NCBI GenBank assembly: GCA_029378245.1
Contig: JARKIF010000063.1
Span: 163,753-227,752 of the forward strand
DNA: 64,000 nucleotides
Direction of reading: 5' to 3'
From: Roridomyces roridus
Lineage: Eukaryota > Basidiomycota > Agaricomycetes > Agaricales > Mycenaceae
Position numbers and translations under genes: made by a program. The notes under the pieces are model-generated. The model was not told the origin of the DNA. It did no database searches and was given only the letters and a program-made list of their open reading frames with translations. This document shows, piece after piece, positions 55,074 through 64,000 of the stretch. How positions within the stretch are numbered: position 1 is the stretch's first letter; each line of letters begins with the position of its first letter.

Positions 55074-56251
55074 TGGGCAACGTACGGACACGCGGAGGAG
55101 GACGGGGGTATGCAGATGTCGGATGTTAGGCAAGGGCTGCGTCGACTCCGCCGATCAAGATCGTTGGGTGGAATTCACTGGCGTTGAGGGCTCGACCGTT
55201 GCCATCTCCTTCGTTGTTTCTTCGTTCAATATTCAGCTGAAATACCTTCGTTTGTTTAGAAATGCAGCTCACCGCACCCGCGTACCACTTAATTGTAATC
55301 CATTCGTTAATGTCTTGTAATTCAGGGCCGCCTTTGGTCCCAGACGCGCGACAATGAGAGTGAAGACTCTAGTTAAAAGTATTTTCATTTGTGGAAAGGG
55401 TAGGTACTCGGGGAGGATGCGTTGTGGAGTGTGGTCACTGGTAAGAGAAAGGAGGAGGCATGACGGCACTTTGATTGTCGAGGTTTGGTGAATCTTTGTC
55501 AGCTCTCTCTCTCAGCGACCACCACCTTCGCCAGCTGGTATCACAAGACAAGCTCTCGTGCACCCTTGGCGGAACCCGAACTCCTCTGGAATGAGCACCC
55601 CTTGACGTCTCGTTGTCTCACTTGGCTGTGACGCACAAGTGACGCATTCGTAAAACCGTCGCCCACTCTCTGTCCCGTCCGACTAGCTCGCGAATTCCTT
55701 GGTCTTACAACTCCACGAGACTGGTCTGGCTCTTTTTCTCCGACATTTTAATGGGGCGGCGGTAGAGCACCGAATGCCTGCGCAGTAAGTCCGAGTGCTC
55801 GTAATCGACACACCCGCAATACTGACGCAGTGAAGCACAGAAATGGTGGGCGTTAAATAACGTGCATGACCCGAGAAGCTTTTAGGTCATTCATCCTGGC
55901 TTCTGCTCCGACACCACTTTGTCAAGTCACGCCGATCGGCCGAGGTCAGCCACCAAAGGTATGACATGCCGACTACGCAGGAGCTCGTGTGCTAGCTCTT
56001 GCCCACTCTCATTCGTTTGTAGAAAGTCTTTTGCATTCTGGAATAAAGATATAGTATGCTACACGGGATTCCGGTACGTACATCAGACTCAAAGCGCTAG
56101 GGTCTGGTCTGGTAATCGTAAATCGATCGAGAACAGGCGGGTATTACAGCAGGGGATACAGTTGTGGTAGGATATGCAAGAGGCTTCAAAAGGAATTGCA
56201 AGGTGAAGCAAGCCGTGTGTCCATCCACCGTACATTTGACGATTGACGAAA
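55074..56251. other. Convergent intergenic, no gene seen
   Basis: About 1.2 kb, no supported feature; several short frames without domains. Confidence 0.4.
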
Positions 56252-57888
56252 TTAAACCATCGACAGAGTGTCTGTGCGCCGGGCTTTTCTGTCCTACGGC
56301 GAATGAAACAAAATCAAAATCTCGCTGCCGTGGGAGAGAACAGTGAGTCAACTCACATCATTGAACATCCTCTCACTCGGGGAATCGAGGGAAATCGTAT
56401 GTGCCTGCGCTTGCCTGGACACGGTAGGACTATACGCCGAACCCGGTGTTGTCCGCGTCGTCGCGCTCCTCATGAGCCGCGCATCTGCATCGAAGGTGGA
56501 GTCCACGGCGGAGGTCGGGCTGTACAGTTTGTCGTCGTAGATCTCCCGGCTTACGGTCACACCTGAGCCGGTACCCCCGCCGCCGCCGGGCGTTCTGAAG
56601 CATACGGAGTTCTACGGGGTCTTTGGTGCTTTTTCTGGGGAGAGTGGAGGAAGGACGTACGGTGAGCTCGTGGACCTCGCCGGCACGTGCGCGGAGGCCT
56701 TCGCGCGAGTTGAGGCTATATCGTCGAGGTCAGTTTCTTACTCCGTGCATGAGGAGGGGTTGGAATTGACCTGGCTAGCAGGGCTTTGGAGAAGACTGAA
56801 GCATTGTCAGCACGCCAATTCAACGTCAAGGATAGATACTGACTCTTTGGTTGTACGATGAGGATGCCGATCCAGACCACTGGCTTGGCATTAGGATGAA
56901 AGATGAATGGAGTGAATGGGCGGTGCGTACAGTTGTCCTGCATGGTGAGGTACTGGAATCAATTAGCAGGGGATTCGGATACAATGAGGGCCATAACCAA
57001 TCACGCAGATCAGCATGGCGATCGTCGTGCATCTGTTGACCGGGAATTCGCGGGATATTATGGGCAGGAAACTTTGGCAAGACGCACGTCGTCACAAGGA
57101 AGGTTTCTGTTGAGCAATCAGTACCGAACTGGGAAACAATGAAATGCTCATACCGACAGTCCACATGATGAGTTTATCCATCAGCTCGATCGTGTTCCTC
57201 CAAGTAGCATCCACCCTCCTCGACCACAACTGATACACCAAAATGCTAGTCATGCCTACATCCGTGATAGCGCACGAGATGAGGTTGAACATGATGAGAG
57301 ACTTCCATTGGGTGGCGTAGGTCAGGAGGTCGGTCATCCGAATGGCTGAGACGCCCGCGACGATGAATGCGGCAAAACTTGCGGTGAGGACGATGGCCGC
57401 CAGGGTGTTGATGAGGATTCTTAGTTTTGAGGAAAGGAAGGACGTGGCGCGGTGAGTGAAGAAGAGTTGGACTTTGAACAACAAAAACAGGTGAGTTGCC
57501 TCCCGTGATGACCGGGACGAGGACAGAACGTACCTGCGACCACCGTCGCGCCGTGCATGATAATCGTAGTGTCGATGGATATGGGGAATTTGATGAGGGC
57601 CGCTAGATTGCCGTAATTTCGTATGGTGTATATGTACAGGCCCTCGAAGACGCAGGCCGTGTGCGCTAGCTCGACAACCCAGATGACGCCGACCAGATAT
57701 TTGAGCAAGCGGGAGTCAGTTGAGTAGGTCTTGTAATAGACGTAGGTCTGCGACGTTATCAGACCGAAGAGGACTCCAGAGAGGACTGTGCCGATCTCGA
57801 TGGCGCCTGTTGGATCCGTCAATGATAATTGCTGCGGAGGAAATGAACAGGAGCGCAGACCGACTGTGGAATCCAGGGTAACAGACAT
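56252..57888 (-). CDS. DUF6534-type seven-TM protein, copy 2 (intact)
   Basis: ATG 57888: MSVTLDSTVGLRSCSF, then DPTGAIEIGTVLSGVLFGLI, YKTYSTDSRLLKYLVGVIW, ELAHTACVFEGLYIYTIRNYG and IIMHGATVVA; after an intron VQLFFTHRATSFLSSKLRI, SCAITDVGMTSILVYQLW, DKLIMWTVETFLVTT. Small exons follow: TIAMLICYLTMQDN, PVVWIGILIVQPK, FSNALLA, LNSREGLRARAGEVHELT, then a polar tail with SPTVSRQAQ ending TLSMV at 56252. About seven hydrophobic helices; likely a plasma or internal membrane protein. DUF6534 is widespread in basidiomycetes, function unknown. The copy 1 stop codon is absent here (FPPQQLSLTDPTG). Upstream, 57950-58100 and 58330-58550 match the upstream blocks of copies 1 and 3. Confidence 0.72.
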
Positions 57889-59330
57889 GATAGCAGGACG
57901 TACGGGAGTCGGAGGTGGGAGAGAGTTTCCGCCACTTCCTTATACTAATTATGAACCGGGAGAAAGGAGCGTCCTATTGGTACGCTGACTCGGCCAGTGA
58001 CAGTTGGAGATGCGTAGAGACGAAGTGGATTTACTTGGGCTGAGTTCTGCATCCGCAAGATATGCGGATGCAGTGGAATTTTGTCTGCCACGATGCCGAA
58101 TTGACGACCGGATGCGAGACGAAGGTTGGTCAGTTACACCCCATGCAACCACAAGCCACAAAGTCCAACCGAGTCAGGTCGGAGGGTCAAGTAGCCTGTG
58201 GGGTAGAATGAACATCGTTCGGCGTCGACCTCGGCCGGCCTCGGGTCCTGTTCCTGCTGACCGACAAATGGAGGCTTGGAACGGGGGCCGTCCTGCCGAA
58301 TATTTAGGCATCTTCCCGCGGTTGCAATCTTCCAAGAAAAGCCAGTGACAATTGGGAGAGTATTTCTTCTCCCATCATCTCACGAGGCGTCGCCCTTCCA
58401 AGTCCAGGCTGCCCTTGTACTATATGAAACCTGGATGTTGATCATGGTCGCTGGGATACATCTTTGTGCCTATTCCACGTGGGACGAACAATCATCAGGA
58501 TTCGAAGGCAGGGACTGGGAATCAGACTTCTTTTTGGAAACAGCCTGAGGGCAGCCCCGGACTTGGTCCGGTGGCACTATGAAGCCGGTATTTGAGAAAG
58601 TGGAACCTCAATTTGGCGGTATTGTATGTACTTACATCTATTACGCCACGGCCCATTGTCTTCCCACTGTATGCGACCTCCAATACCGGGGTCGGGCGAG
58701 CTAATCCAGGTCCTACGGGAGGGCATCAGGAGGTACTGATTGGCTGGAATGATGGGCTGAGCTTAAGATACTGACGAGAACCCCGTCGCGGAAACAGGTA
58801 AGTTTGGCGCCACACCCAACAAAACACACGGTTTGCGCGGATGTGGCTCTATTGTGGGGTTGGGAGAGGCTTGAGGATGCCGGCCTTTAGCGATAATTGA
58901 TTCAGAATTGTTTCATCAGAAGAAAAGCCAACGAGGTTTGGATGGGCAGCACATTAGAGTCGAGACTGAGACAGCCTCCTGTCTCTGGGCTCAACTATTC
59001 ACTGAGTCCAGCTCTCAGGACAACCTCCATACTTAATCAGAGATTCGGAGTTCCATCTCCCTGATTACCGCACCGTCTGACGTTCCTCAAGGCAGTTCGG
59101 ACAACAGGCGAAAATAATCCAGGCACGTTTTCGAGAACGCGGTAGGTGACAGATGTTTCGAGAGGTATTTTGGCTGGATGCAAGTCACCGGCCCTCGTGC
59201 CGTATCTTTGCTGCGCGACCCTCTCTCACGCGATCTATGCCCCTCAATTGAGTGACGAGTCAAAAATAGTAGATATCTCGTACCTAGTGCTACTGTTCTT
59301 CGGTACCGGTCTGGAAGGCTCCAAGAAGAC
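57889..59330. other. Upstream of DUF6534 copy 2; duplicated block, otherwise no gene
   Basis: 58340-58470 (+) encodes SSHEASPFQVQAALVLYETW, the counterpart of 38360-38480 (-). TTATACTAAT near 57939 is the shared TATA-like region. From ~58550 onward nothing recognised. Confidence 0.45.
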
Positions 59331-60021
59331 TCAGTTCTGAGCGCACTTCAAACGCCATTGCAGCCGAGAATCACTCATGCTTGACCGGGGAACCTCTCGG
59401 AGGTATTGCGGCATAGCGCTCATTGGGTCTGGTCTTGCGGATGAGGAAAGGGAAGCGCTCGATCTGAAACAAGTCGAAGAATGTGGTCTTAGCATCGGTA
59501 GTTCGCGCCTGCGTCCGCAAGGCGACTGAAATAGCCTAAAAAGGACACATGAACCGCCCTTGCAAGGCAAGGCAACTTGGGAAGTACCCACCTCGCTAAA
59601 ACCACTCTGAGCGTCGTTCCCCATCACCGCAGATCTCATTCGCAGCTCTGTCCCCTTCCGGAGCCTCTCCACCACCTTCCCGTTATCTCCTAACTGAATC
59701 TTGGTCCCGACGAGGATTCAGGACGTCCAGACAGTGGCCATGGTGCGTGATCTCAGGGAGCCAGCAGTGCGTCCGGATTTGGCGAGGGAGGTGAGGGAGG
59801 TGACGTCGAAGCACACGAAGAGGACGTGCGCGGAGGCGGAGGCGAGGGTAGTCTTCCCGCCGGCGTACTTCAGTATCTTGGCCAGGCCTTTCAAGGTCGC
59901 CCAGTTTGAAGTTTTCCATGTCGATTGGAGGAAGTCGGAAGTTAGAGATCCACCTTCTGCCGGGCAGAAGAGAGATGGAGCGCCGGTGTAAAGAAGGTAG
60001 CAGGGTCAGCCAGAGGGACAC
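59331..60021 (-). pseudogene. Rho/Rac-type small GTPase relic
   Basis: Scattered in three minus frames: a switch-II-like REDYPRLR, the strand AHVLFVCFDVTSLTSLA, WLPEITHHGH, the guanine-specificity box ILVGTKIQLGDNGKVVERLRKG, and a late stretch AKTTFFDLFQIERFPFLI. These are in the order of a Rho-family GTPase (CF..S..SF; WxPE; VGTKxDL with Asp replaced by Gln), but at least three frameshifts and a stop before ILVGTK separate them. The P-loop exon was not found upstream. Not functional. Confidence 0.5.
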
Positions 60022-60590
60022 GCTTAGACCAGGCTAGCTAAGACAACCCCAAAAAACCCGCCGATCGAGTGCTCCATTTGATTCTTCGGTATCGTGGAGA
60101 GTATGAGTCAAAATTCCGGTAGTTGCACAGAGGAGTAGGCAGTGTGTTGGGTGGGAGCGAGTTGGGAGTCAAGAGCGAGTCATGGCCACGTAAGCAGATC
60201 AGATCGATATCTCAAGACCGGCATCCAGATTGATCATTGATCGATTTGATGATCAGCCCGGCATCAATCACTCAATCAAATAAAGATGGATGTGAACACT
60301 TCGAATTGAAAGATGCCGCATGCCAGCAATTACACAAGTAGCATTATCAGTATACACTCGGTTATATATTCTCTGCGTCAAAATGCGGCCAACGCTCGAC
60401 CTCCTGCGGTGCCGAAACCGGCATCTCTATTGATCACTCCCGAGTCCATAATCGGGCCCGGAATCAGGTGCTCAAGCCGAAGAATATTGATCTTGTCGTG
60501 GTCCCTTGTCGTCGGACTTGGTACCAAGGCTGTTGAAGTGCACAAAAGTTCCTGGGCATTGTGTGACGATGTATTTGGAAGGGAAGGAGG
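60022..60590. other. Intergenic, no gene seen
   Basis: 60185-60300 is rich in GATCGAT/TGATCA words; otherwise unremarkable. Confidence 0.35.
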
Positions 60591-61480
60591 GGAACGTACG
60601 GTGAGCTCGTGGACTTTGCCGGCGCTTCCGTGCAGCTTCACGCGAGTCGAGGCTGTATTCAAGTCTGAGCTCAGTTTTTCTCAAGGCGGATGAAAAGTTC
60701 AATTCACCGTGTTACTTGGCTAGCAGCGCGTTGGAGAAGACTGAAGGATGGTCAGCACCCCCGAGTTCAACAGGAAGCGACGATACCCACTCTTTTTTGT
60801 ACAATTGTCTGGACGGGTAGGATGCTTGGGTGTTGGGAGCATGGTTGAGCGGGTAGCACGTACAGGTCTTTGTTCATAGTGACGAACTGAAATGAATGAA
60901 TCCTCGGCGAGTTGAGACACATCCATGGACGCTCATGCAGATCAGCATGACGATTGTCGCAAATCTTTAGACCGCTAGGTTGGCGAGGGGGGCGTTGTCA
61001 GTGACAAGGAAACTTCGGCCAGACATATGCAGAAGAGTGGGACTCGAGGAAAAAAAACTGGGTCAGTTACTTGGCGTGGCTGAGATGAACCAACGACGTA
61101 CGGGTGATCACCGTCCCGCCATCGTTATGCTCAATATACTGGGCGTCGAAGATGCAGTCCTTTTGATCAAGCTCCACAAGCCACTGTTCGGAGCCTCGCT
61201 GGGGTTCTCTTTGGTCTGATAACGTCGCAGACGTATGTGTACTACAAGACCTACCCGAACGGCTGGCGCTTCATCAAGGTATCTGGTCGGCTTGATGAAG
61301 CGCGAGTCGTTCGGGTAAGTCTTGTAATAGACACGCGTCTGCGACGTTATCAGACCAAAGAAAAATAGCCTAACCCTGTACCGATCTCAATGGCGCCTGT
61401 GGATCCGCGTCAAGGAGGATTAGTACGGAGGAAATGGACATGACTGCAGAGCGATTGTGGAATCCACGCCAGTTCTTATA
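60590..61480 (-). pseudogene. DUF6534-type gene, copy 3, degenerate
   Basis: Minus-strand pieces in gene order: GTGGATTCCACAATCGCTCT (~61470; the start ATG is now GTG), GGCGCCATTGAGATCGGTAC (~61400), TCTGATAACGTCGCAGACGC plus the TYP.DSRF region (61290-61360), then scattered matches to the MLIC exon (~60940), the SNALLA exon (~60730) and the GKVHELT exon (~60600). Most TM segments between are gone. The TM1 region is followed at once by an inverted copy of itself, giving the hairpin listed next. The upstream TTATACTAAT block (61474) is conserved. Confidence 0.6.
61208..61361. repeat. Foldback: 71-bp inverted repeat of DUF6534 coding sequence
   Basis: 61208-61278 and 61291-61361 are reverse complements at about 90% (seven mismatches), separated by a 12-bp loop. 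Each arm encodes the GLITSQTYVYYKTYPN region of the DUF6534 family, on plus and minus strands respectively. RNA from either strand would fold into a long hairpin. Confidence 0.85.
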
Positions 61481-63145
61481 CTAATTTTGAACCGGGAAAA
61501 GGGAGTATCCTATCGGTACCCAGACTTCACCATTTACGGCTCGGGATGCCATGTGGAGAGAAGAAGTTGATATACTTGGCGAGGTCCAATGAAAATGAAA
61601 TGTAACTCAGTTGCGGTTCCAGAAGCCACGTGGAGAAGAAGTTCATTTTACGTGCTTGCCAAGGTCCATTCGACTATTATACTTTTGATACCCCTTGCTT
61701 GGTTTGAGTTGTGCATCCGAGTGCAAATTCTATTGTCGATTAATTGCATGGCAGCATACACGCAACAGAATGAACGTCTAAACCAGGAAAAATGACAGAA
61801 TCTTTGGTGTGTCGCGGCCGTCCAAGTACACATGTTATCCGACAAATTCAAAAGGTTGAATAGCAACTGCCATTCCGAGCACAGACCCTGTTTCTTCCTG
61901 ACAAGTCGAACTTTGGCATCATCAAGCGGTTGCGATCGGTGAGGGAATTTTTTGTCCCACCATCGTCTCACGAACGTCATTCTTCCAAGTTCAGACGGGA
62001 GCCCTTGTATTATGAAAACGGAAGATCATGGACTCCTTGAACGTCGCCAGGGATATCATGATGTTGTGGCGTAATGCGCATCCTGTGTCCGTTCTTTCTG
62101 TGTCCGGTCTTGCTGTGGATGTGGTCCGATACCTGGAATACTTAACTTTAGAGTCCCACGTGGGACTGGCAACAATCATAGGGATCGAAGACAGGCACAA
62201 CAAATGAGGGAATCAGACTTTTACGACCATGACAATTCTCGGACTTGGGTCGTTTTGTGTCGGTGGCACTAGACACCTTGCGAAAATATTAATGGAGTCT
62301 GGTGAGATAGTGCAGAGTATGAGCACGTACTACGTACTTCCCTTCAGTTGTCCGGCGCAAGGATCAATAGTTCCCACGGATCATGAATGCGATTTACCGC
62401 AGAAGACCCGGCATCGAGGAGGATCCAATTGTACGGGAGGGCATAACCGGAGTTAGTTATCCATTCACTGTCTGGATCTGTGCTCGAAATACTGGCGGTG
62501 CCGAGCATGGTTGCGCACCAATGGAAGGGACACAGTTCCACCTATCAATTTGAATGGGAAGTCAACAACTGCAGTCTGCCCCTTGAAAAGACGATTCTGT
62601 GCAATACTCCAGACCCGGGTGGCGCGTGGACGCGCGTCTGCTCACTATAAGTCCAGCAGGTGGTTTTCGGTTTGCAGTACTAACCCGTTCGATTCGGGAC
62701 CCGGTCTTGGCACATGATGAAGGCAAACAGTTTTTTTTATTATTCTGCGCGATGCCCAGATAAACGGTACTCGAGTTGGACGAGTTGAACTTATCTCATT
62801 CTAATCTGTGGCTACCCTTGGAGGGAGCCCGCGCACAGAATGTGAGGATATCGATCCCCGTTCGATTCGGGACTGGCGATGGGTCCGAGCCGAGCTGCAT
62901 TTTTCCCCCACGATTCCCAGCGGTAGAAAGACATGCAAAGAAGTCGACGTTCCGCGTCGCAAAAGACTTGGATGCAGACCGAAAAGTCCCGTGCGACTCG
63001 GGTCAGGTATACTTCGCCCTCGTGACAACCTCTTTCTTCCATCGAATCCATTGATATTGTGAGACCAACCACGAAGTAGTACAAATGGTAAGTACATGTA
63101 CAGGAAAGATTGCACGATCAGAACGACACACCCATTTGCAATTCC
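61481..63145. other. Upstream of DUF6534 copy 3; no gene seen
   Basis: 61580-61600 and 61619-61645 contain an imperfect short duplication of GCCAYGTGGAGARAAGAAGTT. 61940-62200 (+) matches the duplicated upstream block of copies 1 and 2. CCCGTTCGATTCGGGAC occurs twice (62684, 62857). Confidence 0.4.
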
Positions 63146-64000
63146 TCATACTTCAACCTCTGTAAGCGCCGTCCTCACCTGCTCCTCGTTTTCGTCTTCA
63201 TCGGATTCACCCTCCTCATCATCTTCATCTTCACTCTCCCAGCATTCCCTTTCCTCATCCCACCCGGGAACTTCGAACTCGTACGCATCGGGCTCAAACA
63301 GCATCTCCGAGATTTTCTCGCCAAAGGCGTAGATACGATTCCGAGAGGGTTTTGGTCGGTATTCCGAAGCGGCGCGGATGAGAGAGGGGAGGCGTTTAGG
63401 TGTGGGTTTGCGATTGGATGGGCGCCATGGGTACGGCGTCGCGGGAAATAGACTTTGATTTTGACTTTGACTTGGAACTCGACGCCGTGGGTGAGGGTGT
63501 AGGCAACGGCGTGGGGATTTGAGAAGCGACGGGGGGGTTGGCGGGGAAGGTATGTGTGAAGCTAAATGGGGCGCCGGTGACGGGTGGCCTTGGCCAGGAT
63601 GAGCCCATAGCCAAAGCTTCAAGTTGGGCGGCGCTGATGGGAGTGACGGGGGGTAGGCCTATGGCTAGAATGTAGTCAGCGTCGGCAAGGCAGTTTAGAG
63701 TGCTAAAAACGCGCCGGAAGACTGCGCACCTTGATTTGGAGGGAGGAACTTTTGACGCTTGAGTGGTGGTGGTGTGAGGTCTTCGACGTAGGTACGCCGT
63801 TGAGGAACGACTTGCGCTCTTGTAAGTTTGGATGCACCGAGAAATTGTTCAAAGACGCACCACTTTCCTCTGTTGCCATCCTACCATTCCTCACATCCTG
63901 GAGCTGCTGCAACAAATCCCGCCCGTGTCCGCGCCAGAGCCCGGGTCGCCGATAGCTGCTCCTCCAGCTTCACACACCGCACACTCGTCGCCGTTGGCAA
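63146..64000 (-). CDS. Hypothetical protein with acidic C-terminus, 5' end beyond the window
   Basis: From the right edge: a coiled-coil-like DLLQQLQDVRNGRMATEESG, NNFSVHPNLQERKSFLNGV and SKTSHHHHSSVKSSSLQIK (to ~63733), a GTGCGC donor, then LPPVTPISAAQLEALAMGSS and a Pro/Thr/Ser-rich part with SKSKSKSKSISRDAVPM. The end (RLPSLIRAASEYRPKPSRNR, GEKISEMLFEPDAYEFEVPG, then ESEDEDDEEGESDEDENEEQ) lies in a second frame reaching a stop at 63146. The frame change near 63430 needs either a short intron I could not place or is a frameshift. Low-complexity and acidic regions suggest a nuclear or scaffold protein, but no family is recognised. Confidence 0.4.

Overview
The window looks like nuclear DNA of a mushroom-forming basidiomycete (Agaricomycetes; a Mycena-like agaric would fit, but that is an inference). 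The basis is dense 43-65 nt GT-AG introns, 15-25 nt microexons, and families typical of this group: NACHT, HET and TPR-CHAT proteins, F-box genes, seven-TM DUF6534 proteins, MYND proteins, a LysM chitinase and GH128. Short non-autonomous DNA transposons with clean target-site duplications (TSDs) are frequent. Splice models were read by eye from frame, GT/AG signals and family motifs; none has transcript support.

Layout. 0.43-5.85 kb: a tyrosine-recombinase (DIRS/Ngaro-like) retrotransposon on the minus strand (Gag, RT-RNase H with an intron, recombinase). 6.2-7.2 kb: a short NACHT NTPase gene. 9.0-11.6 kb: two nested hAT-like elements. 11.6-12.5 kb: a broken acyltransferase. 13.0-13.8 kb: an RRM protein. 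15.0-16.8 kb: an apparently intact HxxxD acyltransferase. 17.3-18.6 kb: two small transposable elements. 18.6-23.8 kb: an F-box cluster (one relic, two longer genes). 24.1-26.4 kb: a HET-domain gene with an in-frame stop. 26.8-28.4 kb: a hypothetical ORF and a MYND gene. 29.2 kb: an intron-containing tRNA-Asn. 30.6-31.7 kb: secreted GH128 glucanase. 33.4-36.4 kb: secreted GH18 chitinase with seven LysM repeats. 36.9-37.3 kb: a second copy of an 18-kb MITE family. 38.9-40.5 kb: DUF6534 copy 1. 41.2-41.9 kb: small secreted protein. 43.2-44.3 kb: broken TPR-CCCH gene. 44.7-46.7 kb: secreted BBE-like FAD oxidase. 47.5-52.7 kb: TPR-CHAT gene split by a 939-bp element. 53.6-54.1 kb: another MITE. 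54.2-55.1 kb: conserved hypothetical. 56.3-57.9 kb: DUF6534 copy 2. 59.3-60.0 kb: Rho GTPase relic. 60.6-61.5 kb: degenerate DUF6534 copy 3 with a foldback. 63.1-64.0 kb: partial hypothetical.

Themes. (1) Three genes of families linked to fungal non-self recognition or cell death (NACHT, HET, TPR-CHAT) lie on the same strand, and each is truncated, stopped or interrupted. (2) Secreted enzymes acting on fungal-type walls (GH18-LysM, GH128) are neighbours. (3) A DUF6534 unit with its upstream block is present three times, and the most decayed copy carries a 71-bp-arm hairpin of the coding sequence, a possible small-RNA source. (4) At least six TIR elements can be delimited to the base by 8-bp TSDs; one sits on an F-box start codon and one lies inside the TPR-CHAT coding region.
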